A stretch of 64,000 nucleotides of DNA, taken from contig NZ_JAMGZK010000053.1 of the NCBI RefSeq assembly GCF_025564065.1, positions 248,001 through 312,000 of the forward strand, given 5' to 3'. The DNA comes from Silvania hatchlandensis (GTDB taxonomy: Bacteria; Pseudomonadota; Gammaproteobacteria; Enterobacterales; Enterobacteriaceae). This document shows positions 22,376 to 31,201 of the stretch, piece after piece. A program made the position numbers and the translations under genes. Under the pieces are notes generated by a model. It did not search any database. It worked only from the letters and a program-made list of their open reading frames with translations, and had not been told where the DNA came from. Positions within the stretch are counted from its first letter, which is position 1, and every line of letters starts with the position of its first letter.

Positions 22376-22409
22376 TAAAAAAACCGGCACATCAGAATCC
22401 GGTTTTTTA
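22376..22409. terminator. Bidirectional terminator between yncL-like gene and the small secreted gene
   Basis: AAAAAACCGG (22378-22387) pairs with CCGGTTTTTT (22399-22408) around an 11-base loop. The A- and T-runs make it usable from either strand, ending the yncL-like gene and the converging gene at 22457. Confidence 0.75.
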
Positions 22410-22456
22410 GTGGCATATTATGCCCGACGGTGATTCGCATTTGTTTGACGAGTCAA

Positions 22457-22678
22457 TCAAGACCATTCACCGGCGACCAGTTTATGCACGTCAAATGCGT
22501 CATCCATCGATTGGCCAGTAGACTGGGAGCCCGGAGCGATGTTCGAGCCGGCTTCGACGTCAGAAGCTTGAGTAATACCGATTTGACTGGAGGTATTATC
22601 TACCGAATCGGCAGCAAATACGCCGAATGACAGTGCAGAAAGCACCATTGCTGCAGTAGCAGTTGTGATTTTATTCAT
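22457..22678 (-). CDS. Small secreted protein of unknown function
   Basis: A 73-residue protein with a clear signal peptide (MNKITTATAAMVLSALSFGVFAAD, cleavage after FAA). The predicted mature part is about 50 residues, acidic and rich in Ser, Asp and Gln (SVDNTSSQIGITQASDVEAG, then SMDDAFDVHKLVAGEWS), with no cysteines. I do not recognise the family. It has its own upstream AT-rich region and a terminator at its 3' end, so it looks like a single-gene unit. E. coli has yniD and the arpB remnant near here, but this does not match my recollection of either. Confidence 0.65.
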   Translation of the reverse strand: MNKITTATAAMVLSALSFGVFAADSVDNTSSQIGITQASDVEAGSNIAPGSQSTGQSMDDAFDVHKLVAGEWS

Positions 22679-22901
22679 AATTTTTATTCTCTTACTGAAT
22701 TAATACAGATTTACTTAAGGCGTTATTAAGCCTGTGATGACAGTGTAGATCTGGATCACACTTTTGCCTAGTCAAAATATTTATCAATTCGTGTCAAATA
22801 AACTGATTAATTAACAAAAAGTGGCATTATGGAGAGAATATGGAGATATCGGCTGGAGGGGCTATTTTAAAACACTGTTTATTATTTATCAGCACAAATA
22901 A

Positions 22902-22928
22902 TAAAAAGGGCCAATAAAGATTGGCCCT
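22902..22928 (-). terminator. Terminator after ydiY
   Basis: AGGGCCAAT (22907-22915) pairs with ATTGGCCCT (22920-22928) around AAAG; on the minus strand a TTTTTAT run follows. It lies seven bases beyond the ydiY stop. Confidence 0.85.
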
Positions 22929-22934
22929 ACGCGA

Positions 22935-23693
22935 TTACATTTTGTAGCCGAGAGAGAACGTCGTTCTGCGATCGGTATGCTCAGGTGCCGATGCTGGCGG
23001 CTCGGAGTTCCAGGTCACGTTGTACGCTACTTTCAGGCCGAAGTGAGCGTTAATCGCCACTTCCAGAGCCGTCTCAGAGTTCACCGTTGTGTCATCAGCG
23101 CCAAAGACGGATACACCCTGGGTGAATTTGGTGTTATCCGAAACTTGCCATGCATAGGTACCGGATGCATAGCCTAACGGCTGCGTTTCAGTGTTGCCAT
23201 CGGTGTATTCGTCGTAACGTACACCTGGACCGAATTCAAAACGGAAGCTGTGTACCGGACCGTTCAGGAACTGGCGACCATAACCGGCGGTGGCGACATC
23301 ACGCTGGCGATAACCGTTGTAGCGATCGGTTAACCAGCTCGCCTGGCCGAACAGGTAGTCAAAATCGGTCATGTTGTAACGGCTACGCCCACCTACCGCA
23401 TATTTCTCGGAAGAGCGCTCGTCGTTGGAAGAGGTGTTGCTGGCGTTACCCCACAGGGACCAGGCGGTAGAAGTGCCGTACCAGGTCAGGGTAGTGTCGG
23501 CGGTCAGTGAGGAGCTTTTCGTGTTACCGGATTGCGCCAGATAGCCTGCGTTCAGGTTACCTTCGAAGGGTTTCTGTGCAGTGGAGGGATCATCCATGAC
23601 AGTAAAAACGGAATTATCGGCGAATGCGTTCAGTGACGCAAACACGCCTCCCGCCAGAATCATTGCAGCGGGTACTGTCTTTAAGAGCTTCAT
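22935..23693 (-). CDS. ydiY: DUF481 outer-membrane-type protein YdiY
   Basis: A 252-residue DUF481 protein. It has a signal peptide (to about AFA, residue 25) and a run of alternating strands, such as FEGNLNAGYLAQSGNTKSSS, RSRYNMTDFDYLFGQASWLTDRYNG and FRFEFGPGVRYDEY, ending in a hydrophobic C-terminal strand (TFSLGYKM). That pattern suggests an outer-membrane beta-barrel. E. coli YdiY is acid-inducible; its role is not known. It is a monocistronic unit, divergent from pfkB. Confidence 0.9.
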   Translation of the reverse strand: MKLLKTVPAAMILAGGVFASLNAFADNSVFTVMDDPSTAQKPFEGNLNAGYLAQSGNTKSSSLTADTTLTWYGTSTAWSLWGNASNTSSNDERSSEKYAVGGRSRYNMTDFDYLFGQASWLTDRYNGYRQRDVATAGYGRQFLNGPVHSFRFEFGPGVRYDEYTDGNTETQPLGYASGTYAWQVSDNTKFTQGVSVFGADDTTVNSETALEVAINAHFGLKVAYNVTWNSEPPASAPEHTDRRTTFSLGYKM

Positions 23694-23985
23694 TTATAAA
23701 GAGTCCAACAACAAAAAAAGAGACCATTACGGTCCCGGAAACTTTCCAGGGGATCAATGCCATGGGATCAGCTGAAAGGTTACAAATTATAAAAAGGCTC
23801 AAATAACATAGCAATGATTTCTTGTTTCATTTTTGGAATAAGAACGATCTTAAATCGGCTGATTTTTCATAAATGAAATCCATATTTGAGGAATGGTTTT
23901 ATTTTTTAAATCATATTGTTATTCGCTTTCGCATCCCGGGGATCGGTGCCAGGCTTAAGGTTATCCCGATTCACAGGAGGTTAAA
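23694..23985. promoter_or_regulatory. ydiY/pfkB divergent control region
   Basis: 292 AT-rich bases between divergent genes. The only site I can name is the strong ribosome site CACAGGAGGTTAAA before pfkB. No gene is seen here; a 66-residue ORF on the minus strand extending the ydiY side is a chance reading frame. Confidence 0.4.
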
Positions 23986-24918
23986 ATGGACCGTATCTTT
24001 ACCCTGACGCTCTCCCCTTCTCTGGACAGCGCCACCCTCACAGCACAACTCTACCCGGAAGGAAAATTACGCTGCAGCGCTCCCGTCTTCGAACCGGGAG
24101 GCGGCGGTATTAATGTGGCGCGGGCAATTACCCACCTCGGCGGCAAAGCCACTGCCATTTTCCCCGCGGGCGGCGCGACCGGCGAGCATCTGGTCTCGCT
24201 TCTTGCTGATGAGCAGGTTGCCGTCGAGACCGTTAATGCCCACGACTGGACCCGTCAGAACCTACACGTTCACGTTGAATCCACGCACGAGCAGTTTCGC
24301 TTTGTGATGCCCGGCGCCACGTTGAGTGAGGACGAGTTCCGCCAGTTGGAAGAAAAAGTTCTCGCCATTGATCCCGGTGCATGGCTGGTGATCAGCGGTA
24401 GCCTGCCGCCTGGGGTTAAAACTGAAAAACTGACCCAGCTGATCCGTGCCGCCCAGCAGCACGGTCTCCGCTGCATTGTTGACAGCTCCGGTGATGCCCT
24501 CGGCGCCGCGCTTGCCCTTGGCAATATTGAGCTGGTGAAACCCAACCAGAAAGAACTCAGCGCACTGGTCGATCGCGATCTTAGCCAACCGGATGATGTA
24601 CGCACCGCGGCGATGGCGCTTATCACCCAGGGCAAAGCGCACCGCGTGGTGGTCTCCCTCGGTCCTCAGGGTGCACTGGCTGTCGATGCCATCGGGGCGG
24701 TACAGGTTGTGCCTCCGCCAATGAAAAGCCAAAGCACCGTCGGGGCGGGTGACAGCATGGTGGGCGCCATGACGCTAAAACTGGCGCAGGGCGCATCGTT
24801 ACTGGAGATGACACGGTACGGCGTAGCGGCCGGTAGCGCGGCAACCATTAATCACGGTACGCGGCTTTGCTCGCTGGATGACACGCAGAAAATTTTTGCT
24901 TACCTGTCAAAAGCGTAA
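23986..24918 (+). CDS. pfkB: 6-phosphofructokinase II
   Basis: The minor phosphofructokinase, a ribokinase-fold enzyme that phosphorylates fructose 6-phosphate. It has 310 residues. Family motifs are GGGGINVARAITHLGG near residue 38-52, ISGSLPPG near 138 and the catalytic anion hole and base STVGAGDSMVGAM near 248-260, where the aspartate in GAGDS is the base. A perfect AGGAGG ribosome site lies upstream. It is not related to PfkA. Confidence 0.97.
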   Translation: MDRIFTLTLSPSLDSATLTAQLYPEGKLRCSAPVFEPGGGGINVARAITHLGGKATAIFPAGGATGEHLVSLLADEQVAVETVNAHDWTRQNLHVHVESTHEQFRFVMPGATLSEDEFRQLEEKVLAIDPGAWLVISGSLPPGVKTEKLTQLIRAAQQHGLRCIVDSSGDALGAALALGNIELVKPNQKELSALVDRDLSQPDDVRTAAMALITQGKAHRVVVSLGPQGALAVDAIGAVQVVPPPMKSQSTVGAGDSMVGAMTLKLAQGASLLEMTRYGVAAGSAATINHGTRLCSLDDTQKIFAYLSKA

Positions 24919-25008
24919 CGGTCGCGCTACAGGCTTAGCGGCAAAGGGCGACAAATAGCGGTAATCGACTATGCTAAAAAAACTTTCATGATAACAACGA
25001 GGTGAATT

Positions 25009-25299
25009 ATGAGCAGTGGAGACATCACTCGCTATGTGGTAACCGTCAACATTCATGAAGACTCGCTGACCGAACTCAATGAAATCAATAACCATCTTAC
25101 CCGGGGCGGTTTTTTAATGACCCTGACGGACGACGATGGCACTCTGCATGAGCTGGGCCCCCACACCTATGGTCTGGTCAGCCCCTTGAGTGAAGATGAG
25201 GTTAAGGCGTTGGCCAGTGGACTTGTTGAAAGCGCTACCGGGAAAGAGCCCAGCATCGATATCACGACGTGGGAAAACTGGCAAAAGCAACAGCAATAA
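25009..25299 (+). CDS. ydiZ: Uncharacterised protein YdiZ
   Basis: A 96-residue soluble protein, the same length as E. coli YdiZ and in the same place, between pfkB and yniA. It is acidic, lacks cysteines, signal peptide and membrane segments, and shows a mixed pattern (MSSGDITRYVVTVNIHEDSL; NHLTRGGFLMTLTDDDGT; ISPLSEDEVKAL-like LVSPLSEDEVKALASG). An AACGAGGTG ribosome site precedes the ATG. Function unknown. Confidence 0.88.
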   Translation: MSSGDITRYVVTVNIHEDSLTELNEINNHLTRGGFLMTLTDDDGTLHELGPHTYGLVSPLSEDEVKALASGLVESATGKEPSIDITTWENWQKQQQ

Positions 25300-25403
25300 C
25301 AACCCGGCAGGCAGTAAAAGGCACAGATGTGCGTTAGTTCGTGTTTTTTATCCATCGTTTTACGCTAACTTTATGATCTGGCAGACAACATGGGAGAGAG
25401 AGC

Positions 25404-26264
25404 ATGTGGCAGGCTATCAGTCATCTTTTACGTGAACAACTGGGCGAAGGTGAAATTGAACTGCGTAACGAACTGCCCGGTGGCGAGATCCATGCCGCAT
25501 GGCATCTGCGCTATGCGGGACGCGATCTGTTCGTTAAATGTGATGAGCGTGAACTGTTACCCATCTTCACTGCGGAAGCCGACCAGTTGGAACTGCTCTC
25601 CCGTAGCAAAACCGTCAGGGTCCCCCAGGTCTGGGCGGTCGGCAGCGATCGTGATTACAGCTTCCTGGTGATGGACTACCTCCCTGCCCGTCCGCTCGAT
25701 GCGCACAACGCCTTTATTCTGGGGCAACAGCTTGCCCGCCTGCATCAATGGAGCGAACAGCCGCAGTTCGGGTTGGATTTCGATAACGACCTTTCCACCA
25801 CCCCGCAGCCCAATACCTGGCAGCGACGCTGGTCAACCTTCTTTGCGGAACAGCGTATTGGCTGGCAACTGGAGCTGGCGGCGGAAAAAGGGCTGGAGTT
25901 TGGCAATATCGACGCCATTGTTGAGCATATCCAGCAGCGGCTGGCTTCGCATCAGCCGCAGCCCTCGCTGCTGCACGGCGATTTGTGGTCAGATAACTGC
26001 GCGCTGGGGCCGGATGGCCCTTACATCTTTGATCCGGCCTGTTACTGGGGCGATCGCGAGTGCGATCTCGCCATGCTGCCGCTGCACCCTGAACAACCCG
26101 CGCAGATTTACGACGGCTACCAGTCGGTTTCACCGCTCCCGGCCGGATTTTTACAACGTCAGCCAGTCTATCAGCTGTATACCCTGATGAACCGCGCCAT
26201 TCTGTTTGGCGGTGAGCATCTGGTCATTGCGCAGAAAGCGCTGGAGAGGGTGCTGGCGGCGTAA
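25404..26264 (+). CDS. yniA: Fructosamine kinase family protein YniA
   Basis: A 286-residue member of the fructosamine-3-kinase (aminoglycoside phosphotransferase-like) family, which phosphorylates ketosamines or ribulosamines on glycated amines. The kinase motifs are FVKCDERE near residue 42, the Brenner motif SLLHGDLWSDNCALGPDGP near 190-207 and the metal motif IFDPACYWGDRECDLAM near 210-225. It is monocistronic, convergent with yniB across a hairpin. Activity of this protein on a particular ketosamine is inferred from the family. Confidence 0.93.
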   Translation: MWQAISHLLREQLGEGEIELRNELPGGEIHAAWHLRYAGRDLFVKCDERELLPIFTAEADQLELLSRSKTVRVPQVWAVGSDRDYSFLVMDYLPARPLDAHNAFILGQQLARLHQWSEQPQFGLDFDNDLSTTPQPNTWQRRWSTFFAEQRIGWQLELAAEKGLEFGNIDAIVEHIQQRLASHQPQPSLLHGDLWSDNCALGPDGPYIFDPACYWGDRECDLAMLPLHPEQPAQIYDGYQSVSPLPAGFLQRQPVYQLYTLMNRAILFGGEHLVIAQKALERVLAA

Positions 26265-26272
26265 CGCGTCGC

Positions 26273-26295
26273 TGCCGGGCAATCTGTGCCCGGCA
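26273..26295. terminator. Hairpin between yniA and yniB
   Basis: TGCCGGGCA (26273-26281) pairs with TGCCCGGCA (26287-26295) between the convergent genes. There is no strong T-run, so it could be a REP-like hairpin rather than a true terminator. Confidence 0.5.
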
Positions 26296-26303
26296 ACAGA
26301 CGC

Positions 26304-26840
26304 TTACAGCAATCCGAGCAGGGAAAACAGAAAATACCCGGCGATGATCATCAGAACGGGCAGAACATACAGCGAGGAAATTTGCAGAAAAATCGTGTGC
26401 TTTGGTACCACGATGCGCGCTTCAAGTTGCTCGCGACTCAAGCCCTCTTCACCCTTCGCCTTCTCCAGAATCAGCTGATTTTCAATCCCTTCGCGCAGGA
26501 AGCGCGTCTGACGGCGCATACGGGCACCGGACGCCTGCAGCGCCAGCGCAATAAAGATCAGCGCATAAATAATCCAGAACGTGATATTCATCGCATGCTG
26601 AAAATCGGGCGTCGGCGAGTTGAACCAGAAAAAATTCAGAAACGGCGTATTAAAGCGCGCCATCTCGATCATGACGTGGGCAAAGTCCAGCATCACTGCA
26701 TTAATCCCGGCCTGTTTTTCGCTGTGATCAAAGATGAATTTCAATACAGAAATAATCGTGGAGATCACCGCCGGGATAAAAATTATCCAGCCCGCGATTT
26801 GTTTCAGTAGCGCTACACGTCCAGCTTGTTGATATGTCAT
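26304..26840 (-). CDS. yniB: Inner-membrane protein YniB
   Basis: A 178-residue protein with three hydrophobic segments at about residues 15-38 (IIFIPAVISTIISVLKFIF), 82-102 (ITFWIIYALIFIALALQ) and 152-175 (YVLPVLMIIAGYFLFSLL). The loop between the last two is charged (RRQTRFLREGIENQLILEKAKGEEG). It matches the position and size of E. coli YniB, an uncharacterised inner-membrane protein. It is divergent from yniC and convergent with yniA. Confidence 0.9.
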   Translation of the reverse strand: MTYQQAGRVALLKQIAGWIIFIPAVISTIISVLKFIFDHSEKQAGINAVMLDFAHVMIEMARFNTPFLNFFWFNSPTPDFQHAMNITFWIIYALIFIALALQASGARMRRQTRFLREGIENQLILEKAKGEEGLSREQLEARIVVPKHTIFLQISSLYVLPVLMIIAGYFLFSLLGLL

Positions 26841-26975
26841 CGGTTCCTCATTAATCAGGATGCTTCCTTTGTGGCTAAGTCTACCTGCTGGTTATCATTT
26901 TCGCCCGCTCTTTACAGGTGATATGGTAAATTGCCGACATTACCCCTGCTAAAGACCAACTAAAGGAGAAGTTGC

Positions 26976-27644
26976 ATGTCGACTCCGCGTCAAATTGTTG
27001 CTGCCATTTTTGATATGGATGGATTACTGATCGATTCCGAACCGCTGTGGGATCGTGCTGAACTGGATGTTATAGCAAGCCTGGGCGTGGACATCAGCCG
27101 CCGCAGTGAACTCCCGGATACGCTGGGCCTGCGCATTGATATGGTGGTAGAGCTGTGGTTCGCCCACCAGCCGTGGAACGGCCCGAGCCGCGAAGAGGTG
27201 ACGGATCGCATCATCACCCGTGCGATTACGCTGGTTGAAGAGAACCGTCCGTTGCTCAAAGGCGCTCGTGAAGCTATTGCACTCTGCAAAGCACAAGGGC
27301 TGAAAATCGGCCTCGCCTCTGCCTCACCGCTGCATATGTTGGAACAAGTGCTAACCATGTTTGATCTGCGCGACAGCTTTGATGCGCTGGCCTCGGCCGA
27401 AAAATTGCCGTACAGCAAGCCGCACCCACAGGTGTATATGGATTGCGCAGCTAAGCTGGGCGTTGATCCAACCACCTGCGTCGCGCTGGAGGACTCTGTC
27501 AACGGCATGATCGCCAGCAAAGCCGCCCGCATGCGCTCGATTGTGGTTCCGGCAGAAGAAAACCAGCACGATGTCCGCTTCGCCCTGGCGGACGCTAAGC
27601 TGCACTCGCTGCAGGCGCTTACCGTCGCCCATCTGCGCGGGTAA
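26976..27644 (+). CDS. hxpB: Hexitol phosphatase B (YniC), HAD family
   Basis: A 222-residue HAD-superfamily sugar phosphatase; E. coli YniC (HxpB) hydrolyses 2-deoxyglucose 6-phosphate and hexitol phosphates. Motif I is FDMDGLLIDSEPLWD at residues about 9-23 with both catalytic aspartates, motif II is GLASASP near 112, and motifs III-IV are KPHPQVYMDCA near 145 and VALEDSVNGMIASKAA near 168. A CTAAAGGAGAAG ribosome site precedes it. The upstream gap to yniB holds both promoters. Confidence 0.95.
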   Translation: MSTPRQIVAAIFDMDGLLIDSEPLWDRAELDVIASLGVDISRRSELPDTLGLRIDMVVELWFAHQPWNGPSREEVTDRIITRAITLVEENRPLLKGAREAIALCKAQGLKIGLASASPLHMLEQVLTMFDLRDSFDALASAEKLPYSKPHPQVYMDCAAKLGVDPTTCVALEDSVNGMIASKAARMRSIVVPAEENQHDVRFALADAKLHSLQALTVAHLRG

Positions 27645-27649
27645 TTTTG

Positions 27650-27680
27650 GTTTGCGGGCAGTGCAATATTGCCCGCAAAC
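27650..27680 (+). terminator. Hairpin after yniC
   Basis: GTTTGCGGGCA (27650-27660) and TGCCCGCAAAC (27670-27680) form a perfect 11-bp stem with a nine-base loop. It ends yniC just upstream of the kduD operator. A T-rich tract follows after a few bases. Confidence 0.65.
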
Positions 27681-27699
27681 ATGATCCATTTAAAATTTT

Positions 27700-27714
27700 T
27701 GAAACATCATTTCA
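27700..27714 (+). promoter_or_regulatory. Candidate KdgR operator of kduD
   Basis: TGAAACATCATTTCA, flanked by TTT and TTTT, has the TGAAA-N5-TTTCA form of the KdgR box (consensus TGAAACANTGTTTCA). It is 76 bases upstream of kduD, a KdgR regulon member in pectin-using enterobacteria and E. coli. The site is seen; KdgR binding is inferred. Confidence 0.7.
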
Positions 27715-27789
27715 TTTTTGTTTGAATTTATCCCGTACGACTTCTATGCTTACCTCAGAACGACAATAACCCTACATTCTGAGGTCGAT

Positions 27790-28551
27790 ATGATACTGGA
27801 CGCCTTTAATCTTTCTGGAAAAGTTGCCATCGTAACCGGGTGTGATACCGGGCTGGGTCAGGGCATGGCGCTGGGTCTGGCCCAGGCTGGCTGCGACATC
27901 GTGAGCGTGAACCGTCGAATCCCCGAAGAGACCGCCGCTGGCGTCAAAGCGCTGGGACGTCGGTTTTTTGCCATCCGGGCCGACCTCAGTCAGCAAACGG
28001 CGATCGACAGCATTATCGGGCAGGCCGTCGCTGAAATGGGCCGGGTGGATATTCTGGTGAACAACGCGGGGACCATTCGTCGGGAAGATGCCCTGTCGTT
28101 CAGTGAAAAGGACTGGGATGACGTGATGAACCTGAATCTGAAATCGGTCTTTTTCCTGTCCCAGGCGGTGGCCCGTCAGTTTATTCAGCAGGGTCAGGGC
28201 GGCAAAATTATCAACATCGCCTCGATGCTCTCCTTCCAGGGTGGGATCCGCGTTCCCTCTTACACCGCGTCAAAAAGCGGCGTGCTGGGCATTACCCGTC
28301 TGCTGGCGAATGAGTGGGCCCAACATGGGATAAACGTTAACGCGATTGCACCGGGTTATATGGCGACCAACAATACCCAGCAGCTGCGCGATGACGAAGA
28401 TCGCAGCAAAGCGATTCTCGAGCGCATTCCGGCGGGACGCTGGGGCACGCCGGACGATCTGCAGGGCCCGGCGGTATTTCTGGCCTCGTCGGCATCTGAC
28501 TACATCAACGGCTATACCCTCGCCGTAGACGGTGGTTGGCTGGCGCGCTAA
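27790..28551 (+). CDS. kduD: 2-dehydro-3-deoxy-D-gluconate 5-dehydrogenase
   Basis: A 253-residue short-chain dehydrogenase that oxidises or reduces the C5 position of 2-keto-3-deoxy-gluconate in hexuronate and pectin breakdown. The Rossmann motif TGCDTGLGQG is near residues 16-25, NNAG near 90, and the catalytic Ser and YTASKSG near 143-160. Long stretches match E. coli KduD (FSEKDWDDVMNLN, NIASMLSFQGGIRVPSYTAS, YTLAVDGGWLAR). The ATG at 27790 follows GAGGT; the longer reading from 27718 is rejected. Unlike E. coli, where kduD pairs with kduI, it stands alone here. Confidence 0.93.
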   Translation: MILDAFNLSGKVAIVTGCDTGLGQGMALGLAQAGCDIVSVNRRIPEETAAGVKALGRRFFAIRADLSQQTAIDSIIGQAVAEMGRVDILVNNAGTIRREDALSFSEKDWDDVMNLNLKSVFFLSQAVARQFIQQGQGGKIINIASMLSFQGGIRVPSYTASKSGVLGITRLLANEWAQHGINVNAIAPGYMATNNTQQLRDDEDRSKAILERIPAGRWGTPDDLQGPAVFLASSASDYINGYTLAVDGGWLAR

Positions 28552-28613
28552 CGCGGATTTGTGACAAAGAGTTACACCGTCACCTCTTCCGTCTACTGTA
28601 TAAAATCCCTATA

Positions 28614-28629
28614 CTGGATGAATTGACAG
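28614..28629 (+). promoter_or_regulatory. LexA box of ydjM
   Basis: CTGGATGAATTGACAG fits the SOS box CTG-N10-CAG and is flanked by TA and TT as in the consensus. It lies 16 bases upstream of ydjM, just downstream of a TATAAAAT -10-like element (28599-28606). E. coli ydjM is a known LexA target. Confidence 0.75.
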
Positions 28630-28645
28630 TTTAGTGGGTTTTATC

Positions 28646-29236
28646 ATGACGGCGGAAGGTCATCTGCTCTTTTCTCTCGCCTGCGCAGTGTTTGCCAAAA
28701 ACGCTGAGCTTACGCCTGTGCTGGCGCAAGGTGACTGGTGGCATATCGTGCCTTCGGCGGTCCTTACCTGTCTGCTGCCGGATATTGATCATCCAAAGTC
28801 GCTGCTTGGGCAACGGCTGAGCTGGATCTCAAAACCCATTGCCCGCGCCTGCGGCCATCGCGGCTTTACCCATAGCCTGCTGGCGGTATTTGCCGCCCTG
28901 ACCCTCTTCTATTTAAAAGTGCCGGACAGCTGGCTGATCCCGGCCGATGCCATCCAGGGGATGGTGCTGGGGTACCTGAGCCATATTCTTGCCGACATGC
29001 TGACTCCGGCAGGCGTTCCGCTGTTGTGGCCCTGCCGCTGGCGTTTTCGTCTGCCGATCCTGCGGCCGCAAAAAGGCAACCAGCTGGAGCGCGCGCTGTG
29101 CATGGCGCTGTTCGCCTGGGCGGTGTGGATGCCGCAGACGCTGCCCGAAAATGGTGCAGTACGCTGGTCCTCGCACATGATTAATTCGCTGCAATTTCAG
29201 TTCAACCGCTTCATTCATCATCAGATTGAGCAGTAA
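28646..29236 (+). CDS. ydjM: LexA-regulated inner-membrane protein YdjM (YfhO/YdjM metal-dependent hydrolase-like)
   Basis: A 196-residue membrane protein of the YdjM family, related to membrane-bound metal-dependent hydrolases. It starts MTAEGHLLFSLACAVF and keeps the metal-type motifs LLPDIDHPKS near residue 46 and GHRGFTHSLLAV near 70, then GYLSHILADMLTPAGVPLLWP near 110-130. Several hydrophobic helices are visible. The ATG at 28646 gives the E. coli length; the upstream ATG at 28634 overlaps the operator region. The LexA box implies induction by DNA damage. The substrate is unknown. Confidence 0.92.
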   Translation: MTAEGHLLFSLACAVFAKNAELTPVLAQGDWWHIVPSAVLTCLLPDIDHPKSLLGQRLSWISKPIARACGHRGFTHSLLAVFAALTLFYLKVPDSWLIPADAIQGMVLGYLSHILADMLTPAGVPLLWPCRWRFRLPILRPQKGNQLERALCMALFAWAVWMPQTLPENGAVRWSSHMINSLQFQFNRFIHHQIEQ

Positions 29237-29365
29237 TCGGACAAACCTGGCTGATTTGGCATAAAACATTCCATTTGGATATAAGCGCGTTTTCGCACTT
29301 CTGATAACCTTGCGCCAACAGGATCGGACTCAATACCGATCTGATAATAAATCAGGAGAACGGGG

Positions 29366-30757
29366 ATGAATTTTCCATTAATCGCGAACATTGTGGTGTT
29401 CGTGGCTTTGCTGTTGCTGCTGGCGCAGACGCGTCATAAGCAGTGGAGCCTGGCTAAAAAGGTGCTGGTCGGTCTGGCGATGGGCGTGGTCTTTGGCCTT
29501 GCGCTGCAGGCTATTTACGGCTCGAGCAATCCAGTACTGAAAGACTCTATCCAGTGGTTCAACATTGTCGGTAACGGCTATGTTCAGCTGCTGCAGATGA
29601 TTGTCATGCCGCTGGTGTTTGCCTCGATTCTGAGTGCGGTGGCCCGTCTGCATAACGCCTCCCAGCTGGGTAAAATCAGTTTCCTGACCATTGGCACTCT
29701 GCTGTTTACCACGCTGATCTCCGCGTTGGTCGGCGTGCTGGTCACTAACCTGTTTGGCCTGACCGCAGAAGGTCTGGTGCAGGGCACTGCTGAAACGGCG
29801 CGTCTGACCGCCATTGAGACCAACTATGCCGGCAAAGTTGCGGACCTGTCCGTGCCGCAGATGGTGCTCTCCTTTATTCCGAAAAACCCGTTTGCTGAAC
29901 TGACCGGTGCTAACCCGACGTCAATCATCAGCGTGGTGATTTTCGCTGCCTTCCTCGGTGTGGCCGCGCTGAAGCTGCTGAAAGACGATGCCCCGAAAGG
30001 CGAGCGCGTCCTGACCGCCATCGATACCCTGCAAAGCTGGGTCATGAAGCTGGTGCGTCTGGTCATGCAGCTGACCCCGTACGGCGTCCTGGCGCTGATG
30101 ACCAAAGTGGTGGCCGGTTCCAACCTGCAGGACATCATTAAGCTGGGCAGCTTCGTGGTCGCCTCTTACCTCGGTCTGGGCATCATGTTTGTGGTTCACG
30201 GCATTCTGCTCGGCGCAAATGGCGTCAGCCCGCTGAAATTCTTCCGTAAAGTCTGGCCGGTACTGACCTTTGCCTTTACCAGCCGCTCCAGCGCAGCGTC
30301 TATTCCGCTGAACGTGGAAGCGCAGACCCGTCGTCTGGGCGTGCCGGAATCGATCGCCAGCTTCTCCGCCTCATTTGGCGCGACCATTGGTCAGAACGGC
30401 TGTGCGGGTCTCTACCCGGCAATGCTGGCGGTGATGGTGGCCCCAACGGTCGGGATTAACCCGCTGGATCCGGTGTGGATTGCCACTCTGGTCGGAATTG
30501 TGACCGTGAGCTCTGCCGGGGTAGCCGGTGTGGGTGGCGGTGCGACCTTCGCAGCACTGATTGTTCTGCCTGCGCTGGGCCTGCCGGTGACGCTGGTAGC
30601 GCTGCTGATCTCCGTTGAGCCGCTGATCGACATGGGCCGTACTGCCCTGAACGTGAGTGGTTCGATGACCGCAGGTACGCTGACCAGCCAGTGGCTGAAG
30701 CAGACTGACAAAACGGTTATGGACAGCGAAGAACATGCGGATCTCGCGCACCGTTAA
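29366..30757 (+). CDS. tcyP: L-cystine symporter
   Basis: A 463-residue dicarboxylate/amino-acid:cation symporter family protein, orthologue of E. coli TcyP (YdjN), the sodium- or proton-driven L-cystine importer. Hydrophobic segments span the length, with the family's re-entrant serine loop [14 protein letters not shown] near residue 310 and the [10 protein letters not shown] and [15 protein letters not shown] motifs near 350 and 390. An AGGAGAACGGGG ribosome site precedes it. In E. coli it is under CysB; I did not identify a CysB site. Confidence 0.95.
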   Translation: MNFPLIANIVVFVALLLLLAQTRHKQWSLAKKVLVGLAMGVVFGLALQAIYGSSNPVLKDSIQWFNIVGNGYVQLLQMIVMPLVFASILSAVARLHNASQLGKISFLTIGTLLFTTLISALVGVLVTNLFGLTAEGLVQGTAETARLTAIETNYAGKVADLSVPQMVLSFIPKNPFAELTGANPTSIISVVIFAAFLGVAALKLLKDDAPKGERVLTAIDTLQSWVMKLVRLVMQLTPYGVLALMTKVVAGSNLQDIIKLGSFVVASYLGLGIMFVVHGILLGANGVSPLKFFRKVWPVLTFAFTSRSSAASIPLNVEAQTRRLGVPESIASFSASFGATIGQNGCAGLYPAMLAVMVAPTVGINPLDPVWIATLVGIVTVSSAGVAGVGGGATFAALIVLPALGLPVTLVALLISVEPLIDMGRTALNVSGSMTAGTLTSQWLKQTDKTVMDSEEHADLAHR

Positions 30758-30771
30758 TCGCCCATAGCAGT

Positions 30772-30809
30772 AAAAAAAACCGCCTTCAGTGATGAAGGCG
30801 GTTTTTTAT
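30772..30809. terminator. Bidirectional terminator between tcyP and cedA
   Basis: AAAAAACCGCCTTCA pairs with TGAAGGCGGTTTTTT around GTGA (30774-30808). The flanking A- and T-runs let it serve both convergent genes. Confidence 0.93.
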
Positions 30810-30815
30810 TGGCTG

Positions 30816-31055
30816 TTACTCATCAACCTCTTCTTCCTGGCGGACTTGCGCCGCCCAGCGCTGGGCCGACTCCGGTACGGTAAACGTCGGTGAACGGCGG
30901 AAACGCTCTCCCATCAGCACAAACGCAACATACTTGCCGCGCAGCAGCCAGACGTCACGAAACCCATCCAGCTTGGTGGCATGATCAGGTGGCGCGGGTT
31001 CTACACGGGGCCGATAACTAATAACAACACGATTTTGTTGGCGAAGAGGTTTCAT
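30816..31055 (-). CDS. cedA: Cell division activator CedA
   Basis: A 79-residue protein that matches E. coli CedA (80 residues), a small DNA- and RNA-polymerase-binding protein that restores division in over-replicating dnaA mutants. Conserved blocks are MKPLRQQNRVVISY, FRDVWLLRGKYVAFVLMGE and FTVPESAQRWAAQVRQE. The ATG at 31055 aligns with the E. coli start; an in-frame GTG lies five codons upstream. It is convergent with tcyP and divergent from katE. Confidence 0.93.
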   Translation of the reverse strand: MKPLRQQNRVVISYRPRVEPAPPDHATKLDGFRDVWLLRGKYVAFVLMGERFRRSPTFTVPESAQRWAAQVRQEEEVDE

Positions 31056-31201
31056 AAGCGACGGGTTCACTAAAGCAAACTCAAAAATCAGTAAATTCCT
31101 ATGATAGCGGATTGGACCACCAGAGTCGCGCCCTGCGTGCCTTGTACGGGGTAAGCGGCAGGAAGAAATCGGGGTCTCACCCGGCCGTCCCCCGCCATTG
31201 T

